From JBDSZL01 sp039925145 (lineage in GTDB: Bacteria; Acidobacteriota; Vicinamibacteria; Vicinamibacterales; SCN-69-37): a stretch of 64,000 bases of DNA. Shown here piece by piece: positions 43,457 to 52,065 of the stretch (within the stretch, counting starts at the first letter, position 1; each line of letters begins with the position of its first letter). The stretch spans positions 124,001-188,000 of the forward strand of contig JBDSZL010000061.1 in assembly GCA_039925145.1 (NCBI GenBank). The letters run 5' to 3'. The notes below the pieces were generated by a model. That model ran no database searches. It worked only from the letters and a program-made list of their open reading frames with translations, and was not told the DNA's origin. Made by a program: the position numbers and the translations under genes.

Positions 43457-45061
43457 ATGACCATTGCCAGCAAGACTCTCGCACTCGGGGCGCTCACCGG
43501 CCTCATCGTCTCTATCGGAGGGCCTGTTCCATTTGCCCAGAGTTCCAGTCCCAGCAGCTCACAGACGCCGTATCTGCTGCCGGCGCTGCCGGCCGTGACG
43601 ACCGCGTCACTCCTCAGCGTGGGCGATCTTGCCGGCGGTTACCGCATGGTGGGACTCCCCGACGGGCTCGGCGCATTCGATAACGGCGACGGCACGTTCA
43701 CAGTGCTCATGAACCATGAGCTCGGCAATACCGCAGGCGTCGTCCGCGCCCACGGAGGCAAGGGGGCGTTCGTCTCGAAATGGACAGTCGACAAGGCGAC
43801 ACTGACGGTCATCTCCGGCACCGATCTGATGCATCAGGTCTACCTCTGGGACGCCGTCAACCAGCGGTCCAGTGCAGTTCCGGCACCGTTTGCCTTCCAG
43901 CGGTTCTGCTCGGCGGATCTGCCTGCGGTGTCGGCTTTCTACAACGCGCAGACCGGGCTCGGCACGCGCGAGCGCGTCTACATGCACGGCGAGGAGGGCG
44001 GCGCAACCGGCTATCAAGTCGCGAGCGTCGTCACCGGCGATGATGCCGGGAAGAGCTACGTGCTCGGGAAGTTCAATCTGAGCACGAATGGCTCGGGGCT
44101 GACAGCCGTCGGCGCATGGGAGAACGCTCTGGCCAATCCTCATGCGCAGGACAAGACCGTGGTCATCGGCAACAACGACGGCGGCACGGGCATCATGAGC
44201 AACGCGCTCGCGGTCTATGTCGGGACCAAACAGGCGACGGGCAGCGAAATCGAGAAGGCCGGATTGATGAACGGCACGCTGAAGTTCGTGAGCGTGACAG
44301 GCAATCCGATCGAGATCGTCAATTCGACCACGCGCGTCACGAACATCGCGAACGGCACTCGGTTCAGTTTGAGCGACACGACCTCTACGACCTTCTCGAG
44401 GCCGGAAGACGGCGCATGGGATCCGGCGCAGCCGAATCAGTATTACTTCGTGACAACGGACAGGCTCGATACGGTCGCCGACGGTGTGGGCGCGCAGATT
44501 GGCCAGACACGCCTTTGGAGGCTCACCTTCGACAGCATCTCGAATCCGGAGCTTGGAGGAATTATCGAACTGCTCATAGACGGCCGCGTGGTCAACGGCC
44601 AGAAGGTCAACATGTTCGACAACATCGCGATCAACGGGCGAACTGGCCAGATCGTCCTGACCGAAGATGTCGGCAACGCCGCCCACAATGGAAAGGTGTG
44701 GCTCTACGATCCCTCGACGGATGAGCTCGTCCAGATTGCGAGGCACGACTCCGCCCGCTTCGGAGACATCGGCGTGGCCGCTTCGGCGCCGTTCAATCAG
44801 GATGAAGAGAGTTCCGGCGTCATCGACGTGTCGTCGATCCTCGGCGCCGGGACCTACCTGCTGGTTGACCAGGCCCACTACCCGACCGGCGTCAGCGAGA
44901 CTGTCGAAGGTGGGCAGCTACTGGCCATCCGCGTGCCTCTGCCCGTGGCATCGGGTAAGGAGCAGTGCAAAGGAAATTCGTGGCAGGACGTGTTCCGCGC
45001 GAACGGTTCGATATTCAAGAATCAGGGTGACTGCATTCAGTTCGTGAACACCGGCAAGTAG
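43457..45061 (+). CDS. PhoX-like (DUF839) exported protein
   Basis: 534 residues from the ATG at 43457, with GGAGG at 43441 upstream; an in-frame start at 43334 would bury the signal peptide (KTLALGALTGLIVSIGGPVP). The mature part has DGLGAFDNGDGTFTVLMNHE, YMHGEEGGATGYQVA, TFSRPEDGAWDPAQPNQYYF, LWRLTFDSISNPELGGIIEL, and FDNIAINGRTGQIVLTEDVG, as in PhoX-type alkaline phosphatases and relatives. The PhoX cluster Cys/Glu ligands were not all traced, so phosphatase activity is likely but not shown. The 181-bp divergent region before it holds no gene. Confidence 0.8.
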   Translation: MTIASKTLALGALTGLIVSIGGPVPFAQSSSPSSSQTPYLLPALPAVTTASLLSVGDLAGGYRMVGLPDGLGAFDNGDGTFTVLMNHELGNTAGVVRAHGGKGAFVSKWTVDKATLTVISGTDLMHQVYLWDAVNQRSSAVPAPFAFQRFCSADLPAVSAFYNAQTGLGTRERVYMHGEEGGATGYQVASVVTGDDAGKSYVLGKFNLSTNGSGLTAVGAWENALANPHAQDKTVVIGNNDGGTGIMSNALAVYVGTKQATGSEIEKAGLMNGTLKFVSVTGNPIEIVNSTTRVTNIANGTRFSLSDTTSTTFSRPEDGAWDPAQPNQYYFVTTDRLDTVADGVGAQIGQTRLWRLTFDSISNPELGGIIELLIDGRVVNGQKVNMFDNIAINGRTGQIVLTEDVGNAAHNGKVWLYDPSTDELVQIARHDSARFGDIGVAASAPFNQDEESSGVIDVSSILGAGTYLLVDQAHYPTGVSETVEGGQLLAIRVPLPVASGKEQCKGNSWQDVFRANGSIFKNQGDCIQFVNTGK

Positions 45062-45079
45062 ATACGACGGCGCACAGGT

Positions 45080-45114
45080 CGACGGCACGAAGACGGAATC
45101 TCTTCGTGCCGTCG
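45080..45114 (+). terminator. Strong intrinsic-type terminator after the PhoX-like gene
   Basis: CGACGGCACGAAGA at 45080-45093 and its exact complement TCTTCGTGCCGTCG at 45101-45114 form a 14-bp perfect stem with a 7-base loop, 19 bp after the stop. It is followed by CATTTCC rather than a long T-run. Confidence 0.75.
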
Positions 45115-45256
45115 CATTTCCAATCTGCTTTGAGGTCCGCCGAAGGAGCTTGACGACCAGACTGGTGGACGCGGGTTCGCCCTGCGTGCCCGGCCCGTGG
45201 CGATCAGCCGTGTTAACATCCGCCCCTCCCGAGAGGCGCCGCCGCATGGAGGAGTG

Positions 45257-46669
45257 ATGACACGTTCCAGATCGATCGGGCTTGCGATTGCGCTTGCGGC
45301 GACGACGCTTGCAGGACGGCCCGCCGCGCAGTCGGCAGACCAGGCGACGTTTCGAGCGCTGTTTCGCCAGCTGGTGGAAATCAACACCACGCTCTCCTCT
45401 GGCAGTTGCACCGACGCGGTCAAGGCGATGGCGGCGCGGCTGCAGTCGGCTGGTCTGCCGGCTGACGACATCCACATCATCATTCCTCCCAGGTTTCCCG
45501 CGCAGGGGAACCTCATCGCGACATTACGCGGCAGTGACGCGGGCGCCAAGGCCATCCTGCTGCTCGCGCACGTCGACGTCGTCGAGGCCAATCGAGCCGA
45601 TTGGCAGCGCGATCCGTTCACGCTCGTGGAAGAGGGCGGCTACTTCTATGGGCGCGGGACGGCAGACGACAAGTCGATGGCGGCCATCTTCGTCGACGTG
45701 GTGGAACGGTTCCGGAGGTCGGGATATCAGCCGGCGCGCCCCATCAAGCTCGCGCTGACCTGCGGCGAAGAGACGCCGTACACGTTCAACGGCGTCGAGT
45801 ATCTAGTGGCCAACCATCGCGACTTGATCGACGCGGCCTTTGCGCTGAACGAGGGCGGCGGCGGACGTCTCGACCCGAGCGGTCGGCGACTCTACCACGG
45901 GGTCGAGGCGGGCGAGAAGGTGTATCAGGATATCCGGCTCGAAGTGACCAATCCTGGCGGGCACTCGTCGCGACCGACGGCCGACAACGCGATCTACCGG
46001 CTGTCTGTGGCGCTGGGCAAAGTGGCGGCGTACACGTTTCCCCTCGAGTTCAACGAGACGACCCGCACCTTCCTCGATCGGATGTCGCGGATCGAAACAG
46101 GGCAGACCGCGCGCGACATGCAGGCCGTTCTCACCTCGCCTCCCGATTCCGCCGCCGTCGCACGGTTGCGAGCCGATCCCAACTACAACCCCATGTTGGG
46201 CACGACGTGTGTCGCGACGATGTTCGAGGCTGGCCATGCGCCGAACGCGCTGCCGCAGCGCGCCCGGGCCAACGTGAACTGCCGGATCTTTCCCGGCCGC
46301 ACGCAGGAGGAAATCCGGCAGACGTTGATCCGCGTGGTTGGCGATTCCGGCGTCGCGGTGACCTTCGTGGATCCTCCCGAGCGGGTTTCGCCTCCGCCCT
46401 CGCTGACCCGTGAAATTCTTGCGCCGATCGAGGCGCTCAGCGAGCGCATCTGGCCCGGCGTACCTGTCTTGCCGACCATGTTGTGGGGTGCCACCGATGG
46501 GCGCTTCCTGACTCCGGCCGGCATTCCGACGTACGGCATCAGCGGCTTGTTCGCCGATCCGGCGACGACGAACGCTCATGGATTGAATGAACGCGTCGGA
46601 GTTCAGGCGTTGTACGAAGCGCGCGAGTTTCTCGAGCAGCTCATCCGTACGTATGCGGGGGGCCACTAG
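45257..46669 (+). CDS. Exported M20/M25/M40 family metallopeptidase
   Basis: 470 residues from the ATG at 45257 (preceded by GGAGGAGTG); the in-frame start at 45197 is not used. Signal peptide SIGLAIALAATTLAGRPAAQ. Zinc-binding pattern: LLLAHVDVVEAN, YFYGRGTADDKSMAAI, LTCGEETPYTFNGVEY with the catalytic Glu, FALNEGGGG, and the dimerisation lid (VTNPGGHSSRPTADNAIYRL). The second domain ends with YGISGLFADPATTNAHGLNE, carrying the last His ligand. It should cleave dipeptides or acyl-amino acids outside the cytoplasm. Confidence 0.92.
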   Translation: MTRSRSIGLAIALAATTLAGRPAAQSADQATFRALFRQLVEINTTLSSGSCTDAVKAMAARLQSAGLPADDIHIIIPPRFPAQGNLIATLRGSDAGAKAILLLAHVDVVEANRADWQRDPFTLVEEGGYFYGRGTADDKSMAAIFVDVVERFRRSGYQPARPIKLALTCGEETPYTFNGVEYLVANHRDLIDAAFALNEGGGGRLDPSGRRLYHGVEAGEKVYQDIRLEVTNPGGHSSRPTADNAIYRLSVALGKVAAYTFPLEFNETTRTFLDRMSRIETGQTARDMQAVLTSPPDSAAVARLRADPNYNPMLGTTCVATMFEAGHAPNALPQRARANVNCRIFPGRTQEEIRQTLIRVVGDSGVAVTFVDPPERVSPPPSLTREILAPIEALSERIWPGVPVLPTMLWGATDGRFLTPAGIPTYGISGLFADPATTNAHGLNERVGVQALYEAREFLEQLIRTYAGGH

Positions 46670-46726
46670 CGCTTCACTGTTCGCTGACCATCGCGCCGGT
46701 TCAGACACGCGGTCAGCGGCTCGCGG

Positions 46727-47641
46727 TCAGTCGCGACTGTACGAAGGCGCCGCGGCCGACTCGGACCCTACTGTGATCGTGACCTGCGCACGTCCCTGAT
46801 GCGGCTCGCTGCCTGCGAGCAAGGTGATGACGTGCTGCCCGGGCGGAAGCTGTAGTTGCCCCAGCCGACCCCGCAGAACGGGCTGAGTGTCGGACGAGGT
46901 GTGCCACGTGAGTTGTTCCCATTCGGGACGACTCTCTTCGCGCCAGAAACCCTGACCCTGAAACGGCACGGGTTCACCGCTCGCGAAGTGCGCGCCGTCC
47001 AGAGGCTGCAGGATCAAGGCCACACATCCCTTCCGGGGCAGCGTGAACCGCGCGCTCTCTACGATCGTCGTGTTGATGCCGTCGGTGGCGACCAGCGCAA
47101 ACACACAGCGTTCGCCGCCGGGCAGCTGATCGAAATCGACGGCGAGTGAAAACTCCTGCGTCGCGACGCTCAGCCGGCTCCAGCTCCGGCCATCGTCCCA
47201 GCTGTACCGGACGAAGAACTCCACCGGCAGTCCATTCGGATGGTCCCCGGTCCACGTCAGAGTCTGCATCCCCGTCAGCTGGCGGCCCGGCTCCCACGAC
47301 CACCGCGCACGCGGCGGTGCGTCGCTGCGGGCAATCTCGTGAACCGGCTGTCCACGGTAGCTGAAGACGATGCGCCTGGCGCGTGGGTGGAAGGGAACGA
47401 AACCGCGCACGGATTGTCTCGGCTTGACGCGGGCGCCCTCCATGCACAACTCGGCGAGCCGCAGCGGATAACTGCCCAGTGCGCCGCCCTGGTCGTCGAA
47501 CACCTCGGCGCGCAGAGGGCTGTCGCCATCGCTGTCGCTCCAGGGAGGCGTCTCGGTGAGGTATCCCAGGCGCAGAGTCAACTGACGGTCTGCCTGCAGC
47601 CGGCCGATCACGCGGAGGTATTGCGGGGTGTGTTCTGCCAT
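46727..47641 (-). CDS. Ig-like domain protein, partner of the upstream metzincin
   Basis: 304 residues from the ATG at 47641, two bases after the metzincin stop. A long in-frame leader up to 47926 is Arg-rich shadow. No signal peptide, no membrane segments. The product is all-beta in character: YLRVIGRLQADRQLTLRLGY, TLTWTGDHPNGLPVEFFVRY, FVPFHPRARRIVFSYRGQPV, and a final Ig-like domain (VALILQPLDGAHFASGEPVP, LQLPPGQHVITLLAGSEPH). Not assigned to a named family. Strict coupling to the metzincin gene suggests a joint function, perhaps a substrate- or inhibitor-type partner. Confidence 0.7.
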   Translation of the reverse strand: MAEHTPQYLRVIGRLQADRQLTLRLGYLTETPPWSDSDGDSPLRAEVFDDQGGALGSYPLRLAELCMEGARVKPRQSVRGFVPFHPRARRIVFSYRGQPVHEIARSDAPPRARWSWEPGRQLTGMQTLTWTGDHPNGLPVEFFVRYSWDDGRSWSRLSVATQEFSLAVDFDQLPGGERCVFALVATDGINTTIVESARFTLPRKGCVALILQPLDGAHFASGEPVPFQGQGFWREESRPEWEQLTWHTSSDTQPVLRGRLGQLQLPPGQHVITLLAGSEPHQGRAQVTITVGSESAAAPSYSRD

Positions 47642-47643
47642 GG

Positions 47644-50385
47644 TCAGATCTTCAGGAAATCCATCAACTTGTGCCACAGGACAATTGAAGTCCAGCGGTT
47701 TTGACCGCCGCAATAGCTCATCAAGTCGCCCGCGCCGCCCTCGCCCTGTTGAAAGGTCGCAACGGGCATGGCGAAGAGATCGATGCCGGTCTCTTCGATG
47801 TACCGCGGCAGGCTCGCGTCGACGTTCTCTGGAAAAGCGATCCCGGAGTCGGCGCACCCCGCGTGGCCGAATCCATACACGTGCGCGAGCTCGTGCGCAA
47901 ATGTTGCAGGCAGGCCGGCCTGACATGCCATGGCGAAGTAGTCATGCTTGCCGTTACCAGGCCGGGCGATGCCATTGAGTTTGAGCGCCGGCATGTTCGC
48001 CTGTTGAGCCGCGACGATGCCGCACCAGGCGAAGTTCCAGGGACCGGCCGTATCCTCCGCAATCGTATCGAGGTCTTCGAGGACGAAGTCCCAGCCGCCT
48101 TCCGTGGTCAGATCCTGCTTCGTTCCCAGTACCGGGCCCCCGGGCGGCAGGAAGATCTCGAACCCGTCGTCGGGAATCGGGAACCGCCCACGCGCGCCGG
48201 CGAGGGCCGTGGAGAAATCGGCCGCCGAGGGAGCGGGCAAGCCGCGAAAGTCGTCGCGCAGCAACACGCTGACGATTCTCGAGTGGTTCGTCCTCTCGAA
48301 CGTCACGTTCAGCGACTTCACATCGTTGGTGTGCGGCCCAGGCAGCACGCCATGCGGCGGATTGGCCAGCCACACGCGCATGTCGAGCCGAATCGATCCT
48401 GAGAGGTGCTCGATGGGCAGGATGAAATTGAGAGACACCGCCGGGGTTTCGCGGCCTGCGGGTTGGAAGTAGAACCGGCTGGTGATCACCGCGGGCGTGG
48501 GTGACACTACGGCCAGCTGCTGGTTGCCGCGCCAGAGCGTCACCGAGCCCGTCACTCCGGGTAGTTCGCCGGATTGGCCTGTGTAGCTGAACAGGTTCAG
48601 GCCGTTGGTCAGATACAACCGCACCATCGTCCTGCGGCTGGCGGCGAGACGCACGGTGTTGTCCAGCCGCTGGATGGCTTGCGTGACTTCGAGCTGGTTG
48701 ATCCTCAGGTCCGGTTGTCGGGTGACGGTGAGCGTGTGCGTGCGTTGGGCCGGACCGCACCGTCCCGTGGTGAGCAGACGGACCGTCAGATCCAGCGGCC
48801 CGGCAGGCGTGGCGGGCGTCGCGACGAGTGCCGGAGTTCGAAAAGTGACGGTGTGCACGCCACCCGGCAGGATCGGCGATTGGAAGAGCTGAACACCCGC
48901 GGGGTTGGTGATGGTGACCCCGCTGAGCACGCTGCCCGCGTCGGTGACCTCGTAGAAGATGCTGACGTCGCTCTCGGGTTCCGCGCTCGTGTCTCCCTGC
49001 ACGCCGTTGACCCACAGGCTGAGGATCTGGGGCACGCCGCCGGTGAACTCCGGCAGGGTGTCGCCAAGCCGGTAGATATCGAAGTCCTTGCCACAGCGCT
49101 GCAGGCGTTGTTCGAAGATGCTGAGCCGGATCTTGCCGGGCGCAGCCCCGGCAGGCACGTTCACACGGATCAGCGTGTCGCTCCATTGCACCGCGGCGAC
49201 CGGCTGCACCACACCAGGAAACACCACGAGACCCGATGCCCCGAAGTGCTCTCCGCTGAGAGTCAGCAATTCACCGCCGCAAGCATCCGCGCTATCCAGA
49301 CTTCTGATGACGTAGAAGGGTAGCCGCTGCTTGATCAGGCTCACCTCGACCATCGCGCCCACGAGACAGCGCTCCCGATCGGACGGCGGCAGGTTCACAG
49401 GCGTTCTGAAGCGCGCCACGATGTCGACGACCGTCGGGCTTGCCCCTATCCCCGGCACCAGTTTCTTGCCCGGCACGTTGCCCCAGTCGGGACCGCCGGG
49501 GACACCTGGCCGCTTTCCCCCGGGGACGCCCGGGATGCCGGGCACACCAGGCAGACCAGGCACGCCGCCGCCCATCATCATGCGCATCGGAGCCGGGGTG
49601 CCCGCGCGGGCGGCCGCGTAGAGCAGATCGACATAAGGCCTCGACCATACGGCCGCGGCAAGGCCATCCAGCATCTGCTGTGTCTCGGCCTGCGTGGTCC
49701 CCACGTGCACGGCCGCCAGGGCGATGGGCAGCAGGCCGTCCGGGTTGACGACACCTGGCTCTGCTGGCTGGTGGAGGTCGGGCGACGAATCGTCCAGCGT
49801 TTGGAGCGGCTCGTCGTCGTCGGCGGCATAAGTCCAACCCAGCAGGTTGGCCCGCAGGCGTGCGGCCGCGGTGGGATCGCCGCGTAGGGCCGCCGTCGCG
49901 TCCGTCGCCAGACCCGCCGCCCATTCCAACGGGGCGAGCGCATCTTCGAGGATGGCGGCCGCCTGTTCGGGGAGATCGCCGCGCGCGATGAAATCCAGAA
50001 CGTGATGCCGCAGTAGAACAGCGGCGTCGTGATTCACCAGAGCCGGAGCGATCGCGGGGACGTAGGCCGGCGTCAGTTTGCCGACATCGGCGATCGCCAG
50101 GGTCAACGCAATCGGTTTGCCGGGCTCGACGTCGACGGAGGTGTCGGAGAGCTCGGCCTCGGTGCCGTCGAACACCGAGACGCGAATGCGCAGACGCCAG
50201 TCGGCGCCGGCGGCCTTGGAGACAGGCAGCGTCAGCGCGAACTGTCCGTCGGCCGCCGAATATGTTTCGGCGACGAGCGCACCGTTCTCGGCGGACCGCG
50301 CGCGCACGAGCAGCACGGGCAGTTCGCCAGCTTCCGAGGAAATGAGCAATCCCGTGATTCGCGACGGCATGCAGACAGGAATCAT
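47644..50385 (-). CDS. Large metzincin metalloprotease with collagen-like segment and no signal peptide
   Basis: 913 residues; the ATG at 50385 has GGAG seven bases upstream. Order: a CarboxypepD-reg/Ig-like N-terminal domain (1-110); a helical region (110-290); a collagen-like GxP stretch (about 290-330, with GVPGLPGVPGIPGVPGG); an IPT/TIG-like domain (GELLTLSGEHFGASGLVVFP); a CARDB-like beta region (INQLEVTQAIQRLDNTVRLA); and a C-terminal protease domain. This has FAHELAHVYGFGHAG, exactly HExxHxxGxxH of metzincins, and a Met-turn in DLMSYCGG. Zinc ligands are complete. No export signal is visible. Not matched to a named family. Confidence 0.75.
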   Translation of the reverse strand: MIPVCMPSRITGLLISSEAGELPVLLVRARSAENGALVAETYSAADGQFALTLPVSKAAGADWRLRIRVSVFDGTEAELSDTSVDVEPGKPIALTLAIADVGKLTPAYVPAIAPALVNHDAAVLLRHHVLDFIARGDLPEQAAAILEDALAPLEWAAGLATDATAALRGDPTAAARLRANLLGWTYAADDDEPLQTLDDSSPDLHQPAEPGVVNPDGLLPIALAAVHVGTTQAETQQMLDGLAAAVWSRPYVDLLYAAARAGTPAPMRMMMGGGVPGLPGVPGIPGVPGGKRPGVPGGPDWGNVPGKKLVPGIGASPTVVDIVARFRTPVNLPPSDRERCLVGAMVEVSLIKQRLPFYVIRSLDSADACGGELLTLSGEHFGASGLVVFPGVVQPVAAVQWSDTLIRVNVPAGAAPGKIRLSIFEQRLQRCGKDFDIYRLGDTLPEFTGGVPQILSLWVNGVQGDTSAEPESDVSIFYEVTDAGSVLSGVTITNPAGVQLFQSPILPGGVHTVTFRTPALVATPATPAGPLDLTVRLLTTGRCGPAQRTHTLTVTRQPDLRINQLEVTQAIQRLDNTVRLAASRRTMVRLYLTNGLNLFSYTGQSGELPGVTGSVTLWRGNQQLAVVSPTPAVITSRFYFQPAGRETPAVSLNFILPIEHLSGSIRLDMRVWLANPPHGVLPGPHTNDVKSLNVTFERTNHSRIVSVLLRDDFRGLPAPSAADFSTALAGARGRFPIPDDGFEIFLPPGGPVLGTKQDLTTEGGWDFVLEDLDTIAEDTAGPWNFAWCGIVAAQQANMPALKLNGIARPGNGKHDYFAMACQAGLPATFAHELAHVYGFGHAGCADSGIAFPENVDASLPRYIEETGIDLFAMPVATFQQGEGGAGDLMSYCGGQNRWTSIVLWHKLMDFLKI

Positions 50386-50524
50386 CAGCGACTCCGATTT
50401 GAAGAAAGAGCCATCCTACCGCCGTTTGCCCCTGTGCGGATCTCGGCAATTATGAAGATAAGAGGCTCACCTGACCGACCTGCCCCATCCGAAGCATGCC
50501 CGCACGGATCACGACATTCTTGCC

Positions 50525-51091
50525 GTGATCCGCGAACGATGGAGTCCTCGTGCGTTCGACCCGGCGGCCGACATTTCTGACGCCGAGCTCCACCGGTTGT
50601 TCGAAGCCGCACGATGGGCGCCCTCTTCCTTGAACGAACAGCCGTGGCGTTTTCTGGTGGCGCGACGCGCACGGTCGGGCGCGGCATTCGCCGCACTGCT
50701 GCACGCGTTGACCCTTCGCAACCAGGAATGGGCCAGGGCCGCGCCTCTTCTCGTGCTCGTCGTCGTTCGATCCACGCTCGAACGAACGGGTCAGGTGAAT
50801 ACGCACGCGTGGTATGACGCGGGGCAGGCCGTCGCGTTTCTGACGCTGCAGGCCACGGCGGGTGGGCTCGCCAGCCGGCAGATGCAGGGATTCGATCCCG
50901 CGCGTGCCCGGGAGGCGTGTCGCGTTCCCGAGCCGTTCGAACCGGCCGTGGTGCTGGCGCTGGGACGCGTGGGCGATCCGGCGGCGCTCGCCACCGACGC
51001 GCATCGCGCGGCCGAACTGCAGCCGCGGCAGCGGCGGCCGATTGCTGACTTCGTGTTCGACGAAGAATGGGGCCGCCCACTCGCCCGATGA
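50525..51091 (+). CDS. Nitroreductase-family protein
   Basis: 188 residues from the GTG at 50525. FMN-binding pattern: IRERWSPRAFDPAADISDAE, LFEAARWAPSSLNEQPWRFL, and AWYDAGQAVAFLTLQATAGG, LASRQMQGFDPARAREAC. The reading frame continues upstream to 50471, where CTG follows an AGAGG ribosome site and would add TDLPHPKHARTDHDILA, a typical nitroreductase N-terminus; the true start may be that CTG. Such enzymes reduce quinones, nitro compounds or flavins. Divergent from the metzincin gene. Confidence 0.87.
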   Translation: MIRERWSPRAFDPAADISDAELHRLFEAARWAPSSLNEQPWRFLVARRARSGAAFAALLHALTLRNQEWARAAPLLVLVVVRSTLERTGQVNTHAWYDAGQAVAFLTLQATAGGLASRQMQGFDPARAREACRVPEPFEPAVVLALGRVGDPAALATDAHRAAELQPRQRRPIADFVFDEEWGRPLAR

Positions 51092-51098
51092 AATGGCG

Positions 51099-51947
51099 TC
51101 AGCTGTTGGCGATCGCGAGAATCCGCCCGAGCGTCTGACGGGCCGACGCCACGGGCAGGTTCGACACGTAAACGTGCTTGACCCCGGAGTGCCGCAGCGC
51201 GCGTATCGTGCGGGCGCAGACGGTCTCCGCGGAGGCGCCTTCGGCGAACTCGCGCGTCAGGGCCTCGGTGGGTACCGGCAGGAACTGTTTCAGGATGTTG
51301 AGCGTTCTGGCATTCGCGCTGCGGTAGTAGAACACGCCGAATACGCCAGGAGCGGTCACGTGCCGTCGTTCGCGCTCGGCCATGAACGCGTCGACCGCGC
51401 GCATGTCGTGGTGCGAGACCACCTGCGTCAGAAAGTACTCGGCATGAAAGTGATCGTCAGAGAGAAAGCCAACTTGTGCCGCAGCGTCCCCATGCGGGTT
51501 CGCCCAGCCACCCAACAGCAGCTCCGGTACGTGCCGCTGCAGTAACAGGCGCAACTCCCAGGCGTGATTCACGCAGCGGGCCGGTCCAACGGTCCGGTCG
51601 CCGCCGAGCACGACCAACGACCGGAACCCCTCGTGAAGCGCCTGCTCCGCATAGGTCAGGCAGAACTCGAGCGGATGTTTGGTGGTGAGGAACGGCACCA
51701 CATGATCGCGCGGCACGTCGGCGCCGAGATTGATCACCAGGTGCCGCAGGTTGTGTTCCTCTCGCGCACCCACGGCGCTGTCGGTGAGAAATACGAACCT
51801 CTCCGCCCCAACGAGTCCCTTTACCGCATGATAGGTGTCGATCCACGCATCGCGGCCGGCGGCCGCATCGAGTTCGGCGCGCGGCGGCCGCAACTCCACG
51901 GACATGACGGACGTGTCGTGCAGTGCGTTGAGGAGACCCCCGGGCAT
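51099..51947 (-). CDS. MetF-like methylenetetrahydrofolate reductase family protein
   Basis: 282 residues from the ATG at 51947; the in-frame start at 52091 adds an Arg-rich shadow. TIM-barrel features like MetF: VMSVELRPPRAELDAAAGRD, HLVINLGADVPRDHVVPFLT, FRSLVVLGGDRTVGPARCVN, LLLGGWANPHGDAAAQVGFL, AEYFLTQVVSHHDMRAVDAF and FGVFYYRSANARTLNILKQF. The Glu and Gln positions were not aligned in detail. It could be a dedicated C1 enzyme rather than the housekeeping MetF. Convergent with the nitroreductase gene. Confidence 0.72.
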   Translation of the reverse strand: MPGGLLNALHDTSVMSVELRPPRAELDAAAGRDAWIDTYHAVKGLVGAERFVFLTDSAVGAREEHNLRHLVINLGADVPRDHVVPFLTTKHPLEFCLTYAEQALHEGFRSLVVLGGDRTVGPARCVNHAWELRLLLQRHVPELLLGGWANPHGDAAAQVGFLSDDHFHAEYFLTQVVSHHDMRAVDAFMAERERRHVTAPGVFGVFYYRSANARTLNILKQFLPVPTEALTREFAEGASAETVCARTIRALRHSGVKHVYVSNLPVASARQTLGRILAIANS

Positions 51948-52065
51948 CGGGCCAGTATATCGACGCCAGCGCCCAACGGCGCCCCTGCGCGAGCCGCTTG
52001 TGCGCGCCTCCCTGGGGGTGGCTGCACCACGGCCGTTGCCGGTTCTCCCGTAACATGATGCCGAC

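Noticed and set aside
47954..49186. 410-residue minus-strand ORF inside the metzincin gene
   Set aside because: Arg/His/Ala-rich out-of-frame shadow; the metzincin frame has complete zinc motifs.
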